32,381 nucleotides of DNA from a virus. The stretch lies in the IMG/VR virus record IMGVR_UViG_3300008121_000093, positions 1 to 32,381 of that record; one strand, written 5' to 3'. Each line of letters opens with the position of its first letter. Within the stretch, counting starts at the first letter, position 1. This document shows positions 1 through 6,827 of the stretch, piece by piece. A program made the position numbers and the translations under genes. Below the pieces are notes generated by a model. It did not search any database. It was not told the DNA's origin and saw nothing but the letters and a program-made list of their open reading frames with translations.

Positions 1-104
1 CGTCCGAAGGGACCCATTGTTGTTGCTACAGCTTTGTAGACCTTGTCTACACCTTCCTGTAGTTTTTCTTTTGCTTCGCGATCGAAACTGATTATTTTAC
101 TCAT
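1..104 (-). CDS. groEL: GroEL-like chaperonin, N-terminal fragment (cut by window edge)
   Basis: Only the first 34 codons are inside the window; the gene runs off the left edge. The translation starts MSKIISFDREAKEKLQEGVD and continues to a VYKAVATTMGPFGR segment. This matches the start of the GroEL equatorial domain, where a TLGPKGR-type loop contacts the nucleotide. The GroES gene ends 3 nt upstream, giving the usual groES-groEL order. GroEL forms the ATP-driven folding chamber in the cytoplasm. A phage copy could fold phage structural proteins or replace a host chaperonin that does not suit them. The identification rests on a short segment plus the neighbour, and nothing can be said about intactness of the rest. 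Confidence 0.85.
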   Translation of the reverse strand, partial: MSKIISFDREAKEKLQEGVDKVYKAVATTMGPFG

Positions 105-107
105 AGT

Positions 108-398
108 TTATTTTTCTAATACAATTAACAAATCTGATTCCTTCATAATAATGTATTCTACATCATCAACAGTAATTTTATTACCCCCAAATGAAGGAAA
201 TACCACAACGTCCCCTACTTTAAGTTGTGTTGGAACAAAAGCCCCTGTTTCTGTATATCTACCAGGACCAATCTCTACAATTTCTCCTTGTAGTGGTTTT
301 TCTTTACCTAAATCAGCAACAACAATGTTACCATACTTTTGTTCTTGATTTTCATCTTGTTTAATCACAACGTGATTATGTAATGCTTTTATTTTCAT
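108..398 (-). CDS. groES: GroES-like co-chaperonin
   Basis: A 96-aa protein, the normal GroES length. The N-terminus KIKALHNHVVIKQDE corresponds to the family's IRPLxDRVVVKxxE start. A central GEIVEIGPGRYTETGAFVP segment and VKVGDVVVFPSFGGNKI-type segment follow, and it ends with an ESDLLIVLEK strand typical of the GroES barrel. The mobile loop (about residues 17-30) is short and lacks the canonical GGI tripeptide, reading QKYGNIVVAD. It lies directly upstream of groEL, so the pair is probably co-transcribed. GroES caps the GroEL chamber. T4 supplies an unrelated cap, gp31; here the phage has a GroES-type cap and its own GroEL. Confidence 0.93.
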   Translation of the reverse strand: MKIKALHNHVVIKQDENQEQKYGNIVVADLGKEKPLQGEIVEIGPGRYTETGAFVPTQLKVGDVVVFPSFGGNKITVDDVEYIIMKESDLLIVLEK

Positions 399-456
399 TA
401 TTTTATTTATTTTATAACTAAAGTGAAGATACGACAGGCCTTTAAGGCTTCAAAAC

Positions 457-900
457 TTATTTTTTCTTACTTGGTTTTTCTTCAAGTGGAGTATTAATCG
501 AAATTTTCTTTGGTGCTCTTTCTTCTGATAAAGGAATATCAATAATTAATAAACCTTTATCCATAGAAGCAGTTAATTGAGCCAAGTCAAATTTCATTGC
601 TACTTTGTAAGCTAAGTCAAAGGAACGGCGTGCTATACCTCTTTGGATATAGTTGCGTTCTACTTCTGTTGCTTTTCTGTCGTGTGTGATTCTAAGGGTA
701 TCTCCCTCTACTAGGATATCTAAGTCTTCTTGATTGAGACCTACTACTGCTAATTCGAAACGTAAACCATTTTCTGTTTCGTAAATATCAACTGGGTAGT
801 TGATTTTGTTTTCAATTGAATTGAAAGTTGAATTTACATCTAGGAAATTTTTCCAAACGATGTCGAACGGGTCCATTGCCCAACGTTGTAATTGTGTCAT
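457..900 (-). CDS. hsp20: small heat shock protein (Hsp20/alpha-crystallin family)
   Basis: A 147-aa protein with an alpha-crystallin domain at about residues 33-130: a YPVDIYETENGLRFELAVVG strand pair, LDILVEGDTLRITHDRK, an IARRSFDLAYKV segment, and the closing GLLIIDIPLSEE. A basic tail (PSKKK) follows. Small heat shock proteins hold unfolding proteins without using ATP and pass them to folding chaperones. The gene sits next to groES and groEL, so the three probably form one chaperone unit. Hsp20 genes are also known in T4-like cyanophages. Its 98-nt upstream region, longer than most gaps here, contains a promoter-like motif and a hairpin described separately. Confidence 0.93.
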   Translation of the reverse strand: MTQLQRWAMDPFDIVWKNFLDVNSTFNSIENKINYPVDIYETENGLRFELAVVGLNQEDLDILVEGDTLRITHDRKATEVERNYIQRGIARRSFDLAYKVAMKFDLAQLTASMDKGLLIIDIPLSEERAPKKISINTPLEEKPSKKK

Positions 901-915
901 TTTTTTAAATTTTAT

Positions 916-932
916 GCTCCCCTAAGGTGAGC
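916..932 (-). promoter_or_regulatory. small hairpin in the hsp20 leader
   Basis: On the minus strand GCTCACCTTAGGGGAGC can fold into a short hairpin (GCTC/GAGC outer pairs, one A-G mismatch, CC/GG inner pairs, TTA loop). It ends 15 nt before the hsp20 start codon. The 3' arm contains an AGGGGAG string that resembles a Shine-Dalgarno sequence held in a stem, the arrangement of heat-sensing leaders of some small heat shock genes. It is rather far from the ATG, and neighbouring genes do not use Shine-Dalgarno sites, so a role is only a guess. Confidence 0.3.
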
Positions 933-982
933 GGTTAAACATTAGTTTAATATTTCATAACTGAGACCTGTCGTATCTCAAG

Positions 983-1013
983 TATAAATATAGTATTTTT
1001 AGATTTTTGCTAA
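983..1013 (-). promoter_or_regulatory. candidate promoter upstream of hsp20
   Basis: The minus strand carries TTAGCAAAAA (1013-1004), 7 nt, then ATACTATATTTATA (996-983), 82 nt before the hsp20 start. Both elements recur with 10-nt spacing before the thioredoxin gene at 15239-15206. The core TATATTTATA also appears before several virion genes. The upstream element overlaps the end of the clamp gene. Recurrence in gaps between genes is what is seen; promoter activity is inferred. Confidence 0.45.
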
Positions 1014-1721
1014 AATTATATAAGAGGATTTTTGTCCATCTTCACTTGCAAAATCCAATTTCATAGCACCCTCATTACTTACCCACATAGTGCCTACTGC
1101 TCCATAATTAGCATCAAATATTGATTTTAAATATTCGGCATTAAATTGCAATGATGTGTGAATAGTATTTTTTGATTCTAATGGCACTTCCTCAAAATCA
1201 ATTTTATTTGAGTGACCTTCGGGCTCGCCTAAAGTAAAATTAATTACATTACCTGTGTCTTTAGTTGTTAAACCAATAGTACAAAATTCACTACCTAATG
1301 CTTTTTTAGCTTTAATCCACTTACCAATAAATTCATTTGTAATGCTAAATGAATAATCGCTTTCAAATTCCTCAACTGTAAAGTTTACTTGTGGTGCTAA
1401 CATTAAATTAGCAAGCGCATACTCTAAGTTGTATTCATTGTCGGCTACTAATAATTTAGTAGCGATGTTGCCTTGAAATTGTATATCCGTAGTAAGGAAT
1501 TGGTTACATATACCAACAAGCTTTAGAAATTTACTTGTGTCAAATATAACAAACTCACTATCGACTAATTCAACAGCGCCTGTTACTACCCCTACCATAT
1601 CTTTAGTAGCAGAGAATGTTTTGATAGTAGCTACACCATCTTTAACACTCCACCTTACTTTCTCACCTACCCCATTTAGGTAGTATTTGTCTATCAACGA
1701 AACGAATGATTGTTTTTCCAT
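999..1721 (-). CDS. 45: DNA polymerase sliding clamp (gp45-like)
   Basis: A 240-aa protein, close to T4 gp45 (228 aa). It has no enzyme motif. The layout fits a clamp of the PCNA/gp45 fold: an N-terminal FVSLIDKYYLNGVGEKVRWS helix-strand, paired beta-rich halves, and a C-terminal half with SLQFNAEYLKSIFDANYGAV and MKLDFASEDGQKSSYIILAK, similar to the last strands of clamp proteins. The clamp rings DNA, tethers the polymerase, and in T4 also activates late transcription. It lies two genes downstream of the polymerase gene, with only a membrane protein between. I see no clamp loader (gp44/62) in this window. The assignment rests on length, pattern and position, so it is less certain than the polymerase. 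Confidence 0.75.
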   Translation of the reverse strand: MEKQSFVSLIDKYYLNGVGEKVRWSVKDGVATIKTFSATKDMVGVVTGAVELVDSEFVIFDTSKFLKLVGICNQFLTTDIQFQGNIATKLLVADNEYNLEYALANLMLAPQVNFTVEEFESDYSFSITNEFIGKWIKAKKALGSEFCTIGLTTKDTGNVINFTLGEPEGHSNKIDFEEVPLESKNTIHTSLQFNAEYLKSIFDANYGAVGTMWVSNEGAMKLDFASEDGQKSSYIILAKI

Positions 1722-1722
1722 A

Positions 1723-2061
1723 TTATTTCCAAAGTATTTGAATTAAAATTATGCAGATTCCTAGGCCCAAACAAGTAAGTGTTTTAGAAGTTAGAGGTTC
1801 ATTAAACATATAATGAGACATGATTGTAAATACTATTACTCCAATCCCAAACCCAATTAAACGTGAGGGCCATATAGCACCATCATATGCTGCTACAAAA
1901 TATTTTACTGAGTACATGAATAGTAGTGAAATAGGGATACCCATGCATGCTACTAATAATGTGTTGTTTTTAAACCATTCATATTTAATTTGTCCTTGTA
2001 ATTGGACAAATGTAGCAATTTGAGCTAGTAAACCAAATATAAAACCTTTTAATAAATCCAT
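1723..2061 (-). CDS. four-helix membrane protein of unknown function
   Basis: A 112-aa hydrophobic protein with about four membrane segments: residues 1-20 (LLKGFIFGLLAQIATFVQLQ), 33-58, 67-88 and 93-111. Its end, FNEPLTSKTLTCLGLGICI, recalls the last helix of small multidrug-resistance transporters such as EmrE, but the conserved membrane glutamate of that family's first helix is not seen, so transport cannot be claimed. Proteins of this general look occur in marine T4-like phages, by my recollection. It fits exactly between the polymerase and clamp genes, with 1 nt to the clamp start, so it is probably co-expressed with them. Function unknown. Confidence 0.75.
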   Translation of the reverse strand: MDLLKGFIFGLLAQIATFVQLQGQIKYEWFKNNTLLVACMGIPISLLFMYSVKYFVAAYDGAIWPSRLIGFGIGVIVFTIMSHYMFNEPLTSKTLTCLGLGICIILIQILWK

Positions 2062-2088
2062 AACGTGAATATACGATTAGTGTTTGGA

Positions 2089-4662
2089 CTAACCAAATTT
2101 AAAAAATTTACTTGCATTTTCATGCATCGATGGGAAGTCCCAACCTAGATCCTCGTAGATACCTACTAATTTATTCATCAATGTTGCTTCAAATCCTTCA
2201 TCTCTATCGGCATACTGATCAATAAATTGTTCAATGAATTCAGGGTCTTTGCCTGTGAAACCAATTACATCAATTCTGTATGGATTATCCTTTAATTGGA
2301 TGTATTTCATTTTATCACCTTCAGTGAAACATGGATATTGTTTATCTAGTTTCTTGAATCGCAATAAATCATTGTACCATATTGCTGCTTTGGTGTTGAT
2401 AGGGCATTTTAGTCTTAGTGTACTAAATATCTCACCAACACCTGGTTTACGATCAATATATGATGATACTTGTTTTACTCCTGTAGGTTTAGCTAATTCA
2501 GCAATAGGAATTGTTTTAACGTGTTTTTTAAAATCAATTATTTGTTGGTCGATTTCTGCTTTAGGTTTACCAAACATAATGTCTTGAATTAGTTTTTCAC
2601 CAAATTTAGAATACATTGGAGTCATATTTGATTTCATCAAATCAAGACCCTTCATATCTAATTCATCAACAGTAACACCTTCCTTATTTACAATATACAT
2701 TGCATAACGACGTTTGCCTGCAAAGTAACCCCTTTCAATAATCACTTCCTGCTTTAATTCGAAGTAATGTGGACGTTCTTTTACATTGAAATATTCTCTA
2801 GTTACTTTATCAATATTATCATTTGCTGCTTTTTGTATTTCGGTAGCAATTTCTAATACTGCTTTAATATATTCATCCTTAGTTTTAGTTTCAGGATAAC
2901 GTTGCAATACTAAATCCTTACACTCAATAAACAATGAATCGGTATCAGAAGTAACTACATAATCTTTATCTGTAGTGCCTAATTCATTATTCATCCATTT
3001 ATTTACAAACTTAATTGATTCTTGTGTTACACGCTGGCCAGTTAATGTAATTGCTTTAGATATTAATTTATGACCATCGGTATATCTCCAACCATTAATA
3101 GCGTAACAACCATAAACGTCATTTAATTTAATTTTATAGGCGTGTTGGCGTCTATTATAGAATTCGCCTTTAACAGCATCACCTGATTTGTATGCTTTTT
3201 TCATCAGGTTTTTATATTCAACACGTTTATTAAACCAATCTGTTAATACATCACATACAACTGATGAGCGATCTGTTCTAAACATAGCACCTGATGCTGC
3301 AACTAATATATCTCCATCCTCAATAAATTTAATAATTTGACCTACTGTAGCTTGAGATTGATTAGTTGTCTTATCATCTTTTAATCGCTCAATAGTAATC
3401 AATTGTTCAGGATTCATTCGCTTTAAATCACCTAATGTCCATTGATTATCGTACTTATCATTATTAACTATTCGACCAACATATGTCTCAATACCAATAT
3501 TCAACGAGCGTATAATTGACGGATACAACGATGTAAAGTCTAAGTCAATAACCCATTCATAAAGCCCAGGTACTGGGTCTTTTAAGTATCCACCAGCATA
3601 TTCTTCCTTAATGTCATATAATGCAGGACGAGTAGTGGTTGGTTTATTTGGTGAAACTATACCTTGACGTTTTAGGTATGTTAATATAGCTCCATCATTC
3701 AGTGCTGTTGATAAGTAAATTTGCTCATAAGGTACATGACATAAATGACAAATAGCAATAGTTAATTCAATAAATTTAAATCGTTTTTCTAATTCAATTA
3801 GAATTTCAACGTCACGAATATTATATTCAATGAATTTATTTATATCCTCAGTAAATAATCTATCAAGATTACCTTCATATTCTATTTTAGATAATTTAGC
3901 ATATTTTTCTCCAATATCACCTAATCTGTAAGATGGTTCTTGTTTAGCATTATACTTTTTAAATAATAACATATAATCTAAATGATTAACACCTGCTAAT
4001 TCTACAGGAGAATCATTCATATATTGTCCAAACTTAACTTTCTTAAGTGGAGATAAACGATTTGCCTCATTAGTACCTAATTGATTTTCTATTCTATAAT
4101 ATAAGAATGGAACGTCAAAGTATTCACTATTCCAACCAGTAATGATAGTTGGGTCTAATTGCTCCCATAAATTAAGGAAGGCATGTAGTAAATCATGCTC
4201 ATGAGAGAATGGAATAATAGCTCTATTTTCTTCATTAATGGTTTGAAGTTGCTTCTTCTCATCTAAGATTAAACAGTAATACTTTTTAGTAGTATTATCA
4301 TAAACAGCAATAGAGGTAATTTTGGTTGGAGCACGTTTGATAAGATCAGGTGTTAATGCACCTGCAATCTCACACTCAATATCAAAATAAACTATGTTTT
4401 GCCATTCAGGAGCATCATCACTATCTCTATACTTATCAATCAATACAGCTGTACTAGCATCTAAGTCAGATTCATATAATGAATTGTCTTTCCAATCATA
4501 TTTAGTAATTGGATTAGCTCGTTTACCATCTAAAGTAGGAAATTGACCATTTGGGTCAATAATAAAACGGGGGCGGGTGTATTTAAATTCACTCCACCCC
4601 TTTTTATCATCACGTAAGTGAAATGTGTAGGTTGACCTATCGTAATAAATTGCTTGATACAT
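2089..4662 (-). CDS. 43: family B DNA polymerase (gp43-like replicative polymerase)
   Basis: An 857-aa protein, slightly shorter than T4 gp43 (898 aa). The 3'-5' proofreading exonuclease is present: Exo I DIE at residues 94-96, an Exo II GWNSEYFDVPFL segment and Exo III YNIRDVE. The polymerase domain has motif A DLDFTSLYPSI, motif B KLNDVYGCYA and motif C TSDTDSLF, all with the catalytic aspartates intact. The protein ends in ENASKFFKFG, a good match to the clamp-binding tail of gp43-type polymerases. It is the main replicative polymerase, working with the clamp (999-1721), gp41 helicase and gp32-like protein in this window. A hairpin at 4679-4696 just upstream may be an RNA operator. Confidence 0.97.
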   Translation of the reverse strand: MYQAIYYDRSTYTFHLRDDKKGWSEFKYTRPRFIIDPNGQFPTLDGKRANPITKYDWKDNSLYESDLDASTAVLIDKYRDSDDAPEWQNIVYFDIECEIAGALTPDLIKRAPTKITSIAVYDNTTKKYYCLILDEKKQLQTINEENRAIIPFSHEHDLLHAFLNLWEQLDPTIITGWNSEYFDVPFLYYRIENQLGTNEANRLSPLKKVKFGQYMNDSPVELAGVNHLDYMLLFKKYNAKQEPSYRLGDIGEKYAKLSKIEYEGNLDRLFTEDINKFIEYNIRDVEILIELEKRFKFIELTIAICHLCHVPYEQIYLSTALNDGAILTYLKRQGIVSPNKPTTTRPALYDIKEEYAGGYLKDPVPGLYEWVIDLDFTSLYPSIIRSLNIGIETYVGRIVNNDKYDNQWTLGDLKRMNPEQLITIERLKDDKTTNQSQATVGQIIKFIEDGDILVAASGAMFRTDRSSVVCDVLTDWFNKRVEYKNLMKKAYKSGDAVKGEFYNRRQHAYKIKLNDVYGCYAINGWRYTDGHKLISKAITLTGQRVTQESIKFVNKWMNNELGTTDKDYVVTSDTDSLFIECKDLVLQRYPETKTKDEYIKAVLEIATEIQKAANDNIDKVTREYFNVKERPHYFELKQEVIIERGYFAGKRRYAMYIVNKEGVTVDELDMKGLDLMKSNMTPMYSKFGEKLIQDIMFGKPKAEIDQQIIDFKKHVKTIPIAELAKPTGVKQVSSYIDRKPGVGEIFSTLRLKCPINTKAAIWYNDLLRFKKLDKQYPCFTEGDKMKYIQLKDNPYRIDVIGFTGKDPEFIEQFIDQYADRDEGFEATLMNKLVGIYEDLGWDFPSMHENASKFFKFG

Positions 4663-4678
4663 AACTTAAATGTAAGAT

Positions 4679-4696
4679 GGGGGTTTTGACACCCCC
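4679..4696 (-). promoter_or_regulatory. hairpin upstream of the DNA polymerase start (possible translational operator)
   Basis: The minus strand reads GGGGGT-GTCAAA-ACCCCC: a perfect 6-bp GC-rich stem with a 6-nt loop. It ends 16 nt before the polymerase ATG (4662). There is no T-run after it, so an intrinsic terminator is unlikely. T4 and RB69 gp43 repress their own translation by binding a hairpin close to their start codon; this hairpin has comparable size and place. Binding here is inferred. Confidence 0.45.
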
Positions 4697-4702
4697 AATT
4701 AC

Positions 4703-4783
4703 TTATAATGAATTTCTTTGCTTATCGCCTTGCCACTGCCCGTTATATTCTTCGGCAGAGTCACATCTGTGAAAATATATTTG
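4703..4783 (-). pseudogene. out-of-frame C-terminal tail of the dCTP deaminase/dUTPase-like gene
   Basis: In a different minus-strand frame from the gene at 4761-5195, this stretch reads QIYFHRCDSAEEYNGQWQGD and then QRNSL before a TAA at 4705-4703. A QIxF strand followed by a YNGQWQG-type tail is what I would expect at the end of this enzyme family. It overlaps the 3' end of the in-frame reading. About 15-20 residues that should join the two parts are missing. It supports a small deletion plus frame change near 4780. Confidence 0.5.
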
Positions 4784-5195
4784 TGAATATAGTACCCATA
4801 TTTTCAGTTTCAAATCCTGGATCAAATACAGGGCTATTAATAATTGCTCCGTTACGATATAGTGATGAACGTTGTTTGATAAAAGCTACTCTGTTATTTG
4901 GGATTTTACAACCTTCATTAAAGGTAACATCATATATACCTTCATATAATAACCATCCTTCAGCACCATCTAATTTTATAGTATTTAGAGGGGTATAAGT
5001 AGTTAATTCGGTTTTATCTTTTAATACTTTACCTATTTTACTACCTTTTGATAGATTGTAGACTCCACCTCCAATCTTATTTCCTACTTTTTGTACTGAT
5101 TTAATACTAAGATCATAACCTACTTGAGCAGGTTTACCTTTAGTGTTTTCTAACTTAAGTAGTCCTTGCTCAATAATTTGTTCTGCGTTTAACAT
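4761..5195 (-). CDS. dcd: dCTP deaminase/dUTPase-like protein, apparently truncated by a frameshift
   Basis: A 144-aa protein of the dCTP deaminase/dUTPase fold: N-terminal AQVGYDLSI (residues 24-32), a KQRSSLYRNGA segment (108-117) matching the family's RSSL motif, and SPVFDPGFE (121-129). These enzymes make dUTP from dCTP or dUMP from dUTP, feeding thymidylate synthesis and keeping uracil out of DNA. The frame stops soon after at GTIFTNIFSQM, before the strand that normally carries the catalytic glutamate and the RIAQ strand. The expected ending lies in another frame at 4783-4703. Either the gene is broken, or the assembly has a small deletion here. If genuine, the product is unlikely to be a normal active enzyme. 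Confidence 0.75.
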   Translation of the reverse strand: MLNAEQIIEQGLLKLENTKGKPAQVGYDLSIKSVQKVGNKIGGGVYNLSKGSKIGKVLKDKTELTTYTPLNTIKLDGAEGWLLYEGIYDVTFNEGCKIPNNRVAFIKQRSSLYRNGAIINSPVFDPGFETENMGTIFTNIFSQM

Positions 5196-5205
5196 AATTT
5201 ATATT

Positions 5206-5367
5206 TTATAATTCTTCAATAATACCTAACATTTCAGCAAATGCAAAAGCAAAAGCTGCTTGTTGGATGAAACTGTATCCTAAAAGAACACAAGCTCCTA
5301 ATCTAATAACACTTTTAATCATACTAAGAATAAAGTGTGTGTTTGTTTTACTTTCCTTTGGCTGCAT
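5206..5367 (-). CDS. small membrane protein
   Basis: A 53-aa protein starting MQPKESKTNTHF, with one or two hydrophobic stretches (ILSMIKSVIRLGACVLLGYSFI and QQAAFAFAFAEML). I chose the start at 5367, which overlaps the phosphoribosyltransferase stop by 20 nt; an upstream ATG at 5424 would lengthen the overlap to 77 nt and seems less likely. It lies 10 nt before the dCTP deaminase-like gene and is probably in the same transcript. No known family recognised. Confidence 0.5.
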   Translation of the reverse strand: MQPKESKTNTHFILSMIKSVIRLGACVLLGYSFIQQAAFAFAFAEMLGIIEEL

Positions 5368-5761
5368 AATCTTGAATTGTTTTTGAATCTGCTCTTTCCC
5401 ATGGATATACAATCCAATCATCACCTACTACTTCATAGTGGAAGGTTGGTTGAACAGATGCTGTTAGTTTAGTATGAATTGTTGCGAATGGAATGCCATA
5501 TTTCCAATAGTTGTACATTGTTGTACCAGAATCACAAATATCATCTACTACCAACGTTGTACTACTTATCACCATTCCTGGTGTAAATAAAGGAATACTC
5601 AATTTATGAGATAACATTACTGTAGGGATTAATCCTCCCCTAGGCATACCATAAACATGTTTAATCTGATGATCACTGGACAATATTTGAGCCGCTATAT
5701 TTTCTACAGCAGCATCAATATATTCCCAGGTAATAAATCTTTTATTAGAATTTTGCTCCAT
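5348..5761 (-). CDS. purine phosphoribosyltransferase-like protein
   Basis: A 137-aa protein of the type I phosphoribosyltransferase fold. It has VYGMPRGGLIPTVMLSHKL (residues 36-54) and the PRPP-binding loop LVVDDICDSGTT (70-81). The first segment is most like bacterial xanthine-guanine phosphoribosyltransferase (Gpt). Such enzymes join a free purine base to PRPP to give a nucleotide. It overlaps the FolE start region by 17 nt and is probably translated with it. A salvage role supplying GTP, the FolE substrate, is possible; action on a 7-deazapurine base is speculation. The true base specificity cannot be read from the sequence. Confidence 0.85.
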   Translation of the reverse strand: MEQNSNKRFITWEYIDAAVENIAAQILSSDHQIKHVYGMPRGGLIPTVMLSHKLSIPLFTPGMVISSTTLVVDDICDSGTTMYNYWKYGIPFATIHTKLTASVQPTFHYEVVGDDWIVYPWERADSKTIQDYAAKGK

Positions 5762-6377
5762 TTACTTCAATTGCGTGTAAGAATTCTTCTCTAATTAAAT
5801 TATCTTTTTCCATAAACACACCACTAAATTTGTTTGTAGTCATCACAGAACCATGTTTGATACCTCTATGTGAGCAACAAGTGTGTTTACAAGCAATACT
5901 AACTGCTACTGATCCACATTCCATCTTATCAGCAACATAATCATGGATTTGTGTTGTTAATGACTCTTGCATTTGTGGTCTACGTCCAAACCATTCAACA
6001 ATACGATTTAATTTACTTAAACCAATAACGTTTTCAGCAGGAACATATGCTACTGTAGCATAACCTGTAAATGCTAAATTGTGGTGAGCACACATACTAA
6101 CAATAGGAATACCTGATTGAATTACCAACCCATCATATCCTTCATCGTTAGGGAATACTGTAATGTTTGGTTCATCAGTAACAGAACCTACAATCAAATC
6201 CTTCAACCATGCTTTAGCAACACGACGAGGTGTATCTACTGTTTGACGATCAGCTTTATAATCAAACCCAACTGCTGTAAGGAACTGAGCATATGCTTCA
6301 GAAGCATTTTCGATCATTTGCTCAATTTCTTCTGGTGTGCGAGCTAGATTACCATTTGATTTTTCTAATAATTTCAT
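5745..6377 (-). CDS. folE: GTP cyclohydrolase I
   Basis: A 210-aa FolE. The catalytic zinc site is intact: SMCAHHNLAF gives Cys96 and His99, and KHTCCSHRG gives His165 and Cys167. The VIGLSKLNRIVEWFGRRPQMQESL segment (117-140) is the family signature. FolE turns GTP into dihydroneopterin triphosphate, the first step towards folate or, through QueD, QueE and QueC, towards preQ0. All three of those genes and a DpdA-like gene lie within the next 6 kb upstream, so its role here is most likely 7-deazaguanine synthesis for DNA. Its stop region overlaps the phosphoribosyltransferase start by 17 nt. Confidence 0.96.
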   Translation of the reverse strand: MKLLEKSNGNLARTPEEIEQMIENASEAYAQFLTAVGFDYKADRQTVDTPRRVAKAWLKDLIVGSVTDEPNITVFPNDEGYDGLVIQSGIPIVSMCAHHNLAFTGYATVAYVPAENVIGLSKLNRIVEWFGRRPQMQESLTTQIHDYVADKMECGSVAVSIACKHTCCSHRGIKHGSVMTTNKFSGVFMEKDNLIREEFLHAIEVNGAKF

Positions 6378-6401
6378 ATTTTATTTTTATTTTGAATATA
6401 A

Positions 6402-6638
6402 TTAAAGAGATTTGACATCCCAATATAATTGTCTTACTTTTGCTCCTAACTCATTATTATTTGGGGTACCATTAATAATATATTCGGGTACTAATATGGA
6501 TTTATGAACACTGCCTCTATCATAACAACTAGGACATAATTGTCCAAACCCTTCAATATAACCCATTCTCATATCAATATGAGTATCTTTATCGTAAGCG
6601 GTTTCTACCTTACAAATCATGCAATGATCTTTTTCCAT
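6402..6638 (-). CDS. small protein with paired CxxC motifs
   Basis: A 78-aa protein with CMIC near residue 6 and CPSC at about residue 35, the spacing of a small zinc-binding knuckle (zinc ribbon). The rest, including a VHKSILVPEYIINGTPNN stretch, matches nothing I know. It lies 24 nt upstream of folE in the same transcript direction. A zinc-bound adaptor or nucleic-acid-binding role is possible but unsupported. Confidence 0.65.
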   Translation of the reverse strand: MEKDHCMICKVETAYDKDTHIDMRMGYIEGFGQLCPSCYDRGSVHKSILVPEYIINGTPNNNELGAKVRQLYWDVKSL

Positions 6639-6639
6639 A

Positions 6640-6735
6640 TTATTTTAGTTTATTAATTTGTCTAATCATATTTACAGCACCAAATGCTGATAGTATAGCT
6701 ATAACAACATAACCCCAGATAATTAACTCTTCCAT
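6640..6735 (-). CDS. 31-aa single-span membrane microprotein
   Basis: The frame begins MEELIIWGYVVIAILSAFGA and ends with a basic MIRQINKLK tail, giving one membrane helix and a positive cytoplasmic end. It fits exactly between its neighbours, with 1 nt to the gene below (start 6638) and 1 nt to the next microprotein stop at 6737. That tight fit is the main support for it being real. Function unknown. Confidence 0.5.
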   Translation of the reverse strand: MEELIIWGYVVIAILSAFGAVNMIRQINKLK

Positions 6736-6736
6736 A

Positions 6737-6826
6737 TTATTTGTTTTTAGTAATTAAATCAAGTAATGTTTTAATTGTTGTAAATGTTGTTACACCTAAT
6801 AACCCAATAAGGATAAATGTTTTCAT
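6737..6826 (-). CDS. 29-aa hydrophobic microprotein
   Basis: The frame begins MKTFILIGLLGVTTFTTIKT and ends LLDLITKNK. It has one short hydrophobic segment and a basic end. It starts 1 nt after the queE stop (6828) and ends 1 nt before the next microprotein start (6735), leaving no unused DNA. Could be a small membrane protein; function unknown. Confidence 0.45.
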   Translation of the reverse strand: MKTFILIGLLGVTTFTTIKTLLDLITKNK

Positions 6827-6827
6827 A

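Noticed and set aside
1820-2023. Open frames on the plus strand, for example here and at 43-348, 4708-4998, 28521-28958.
   Set aside because: They lie opposite well-supported minus-strand genes, have no family resemblance, and no plus-strand promoter or gene context was seen.
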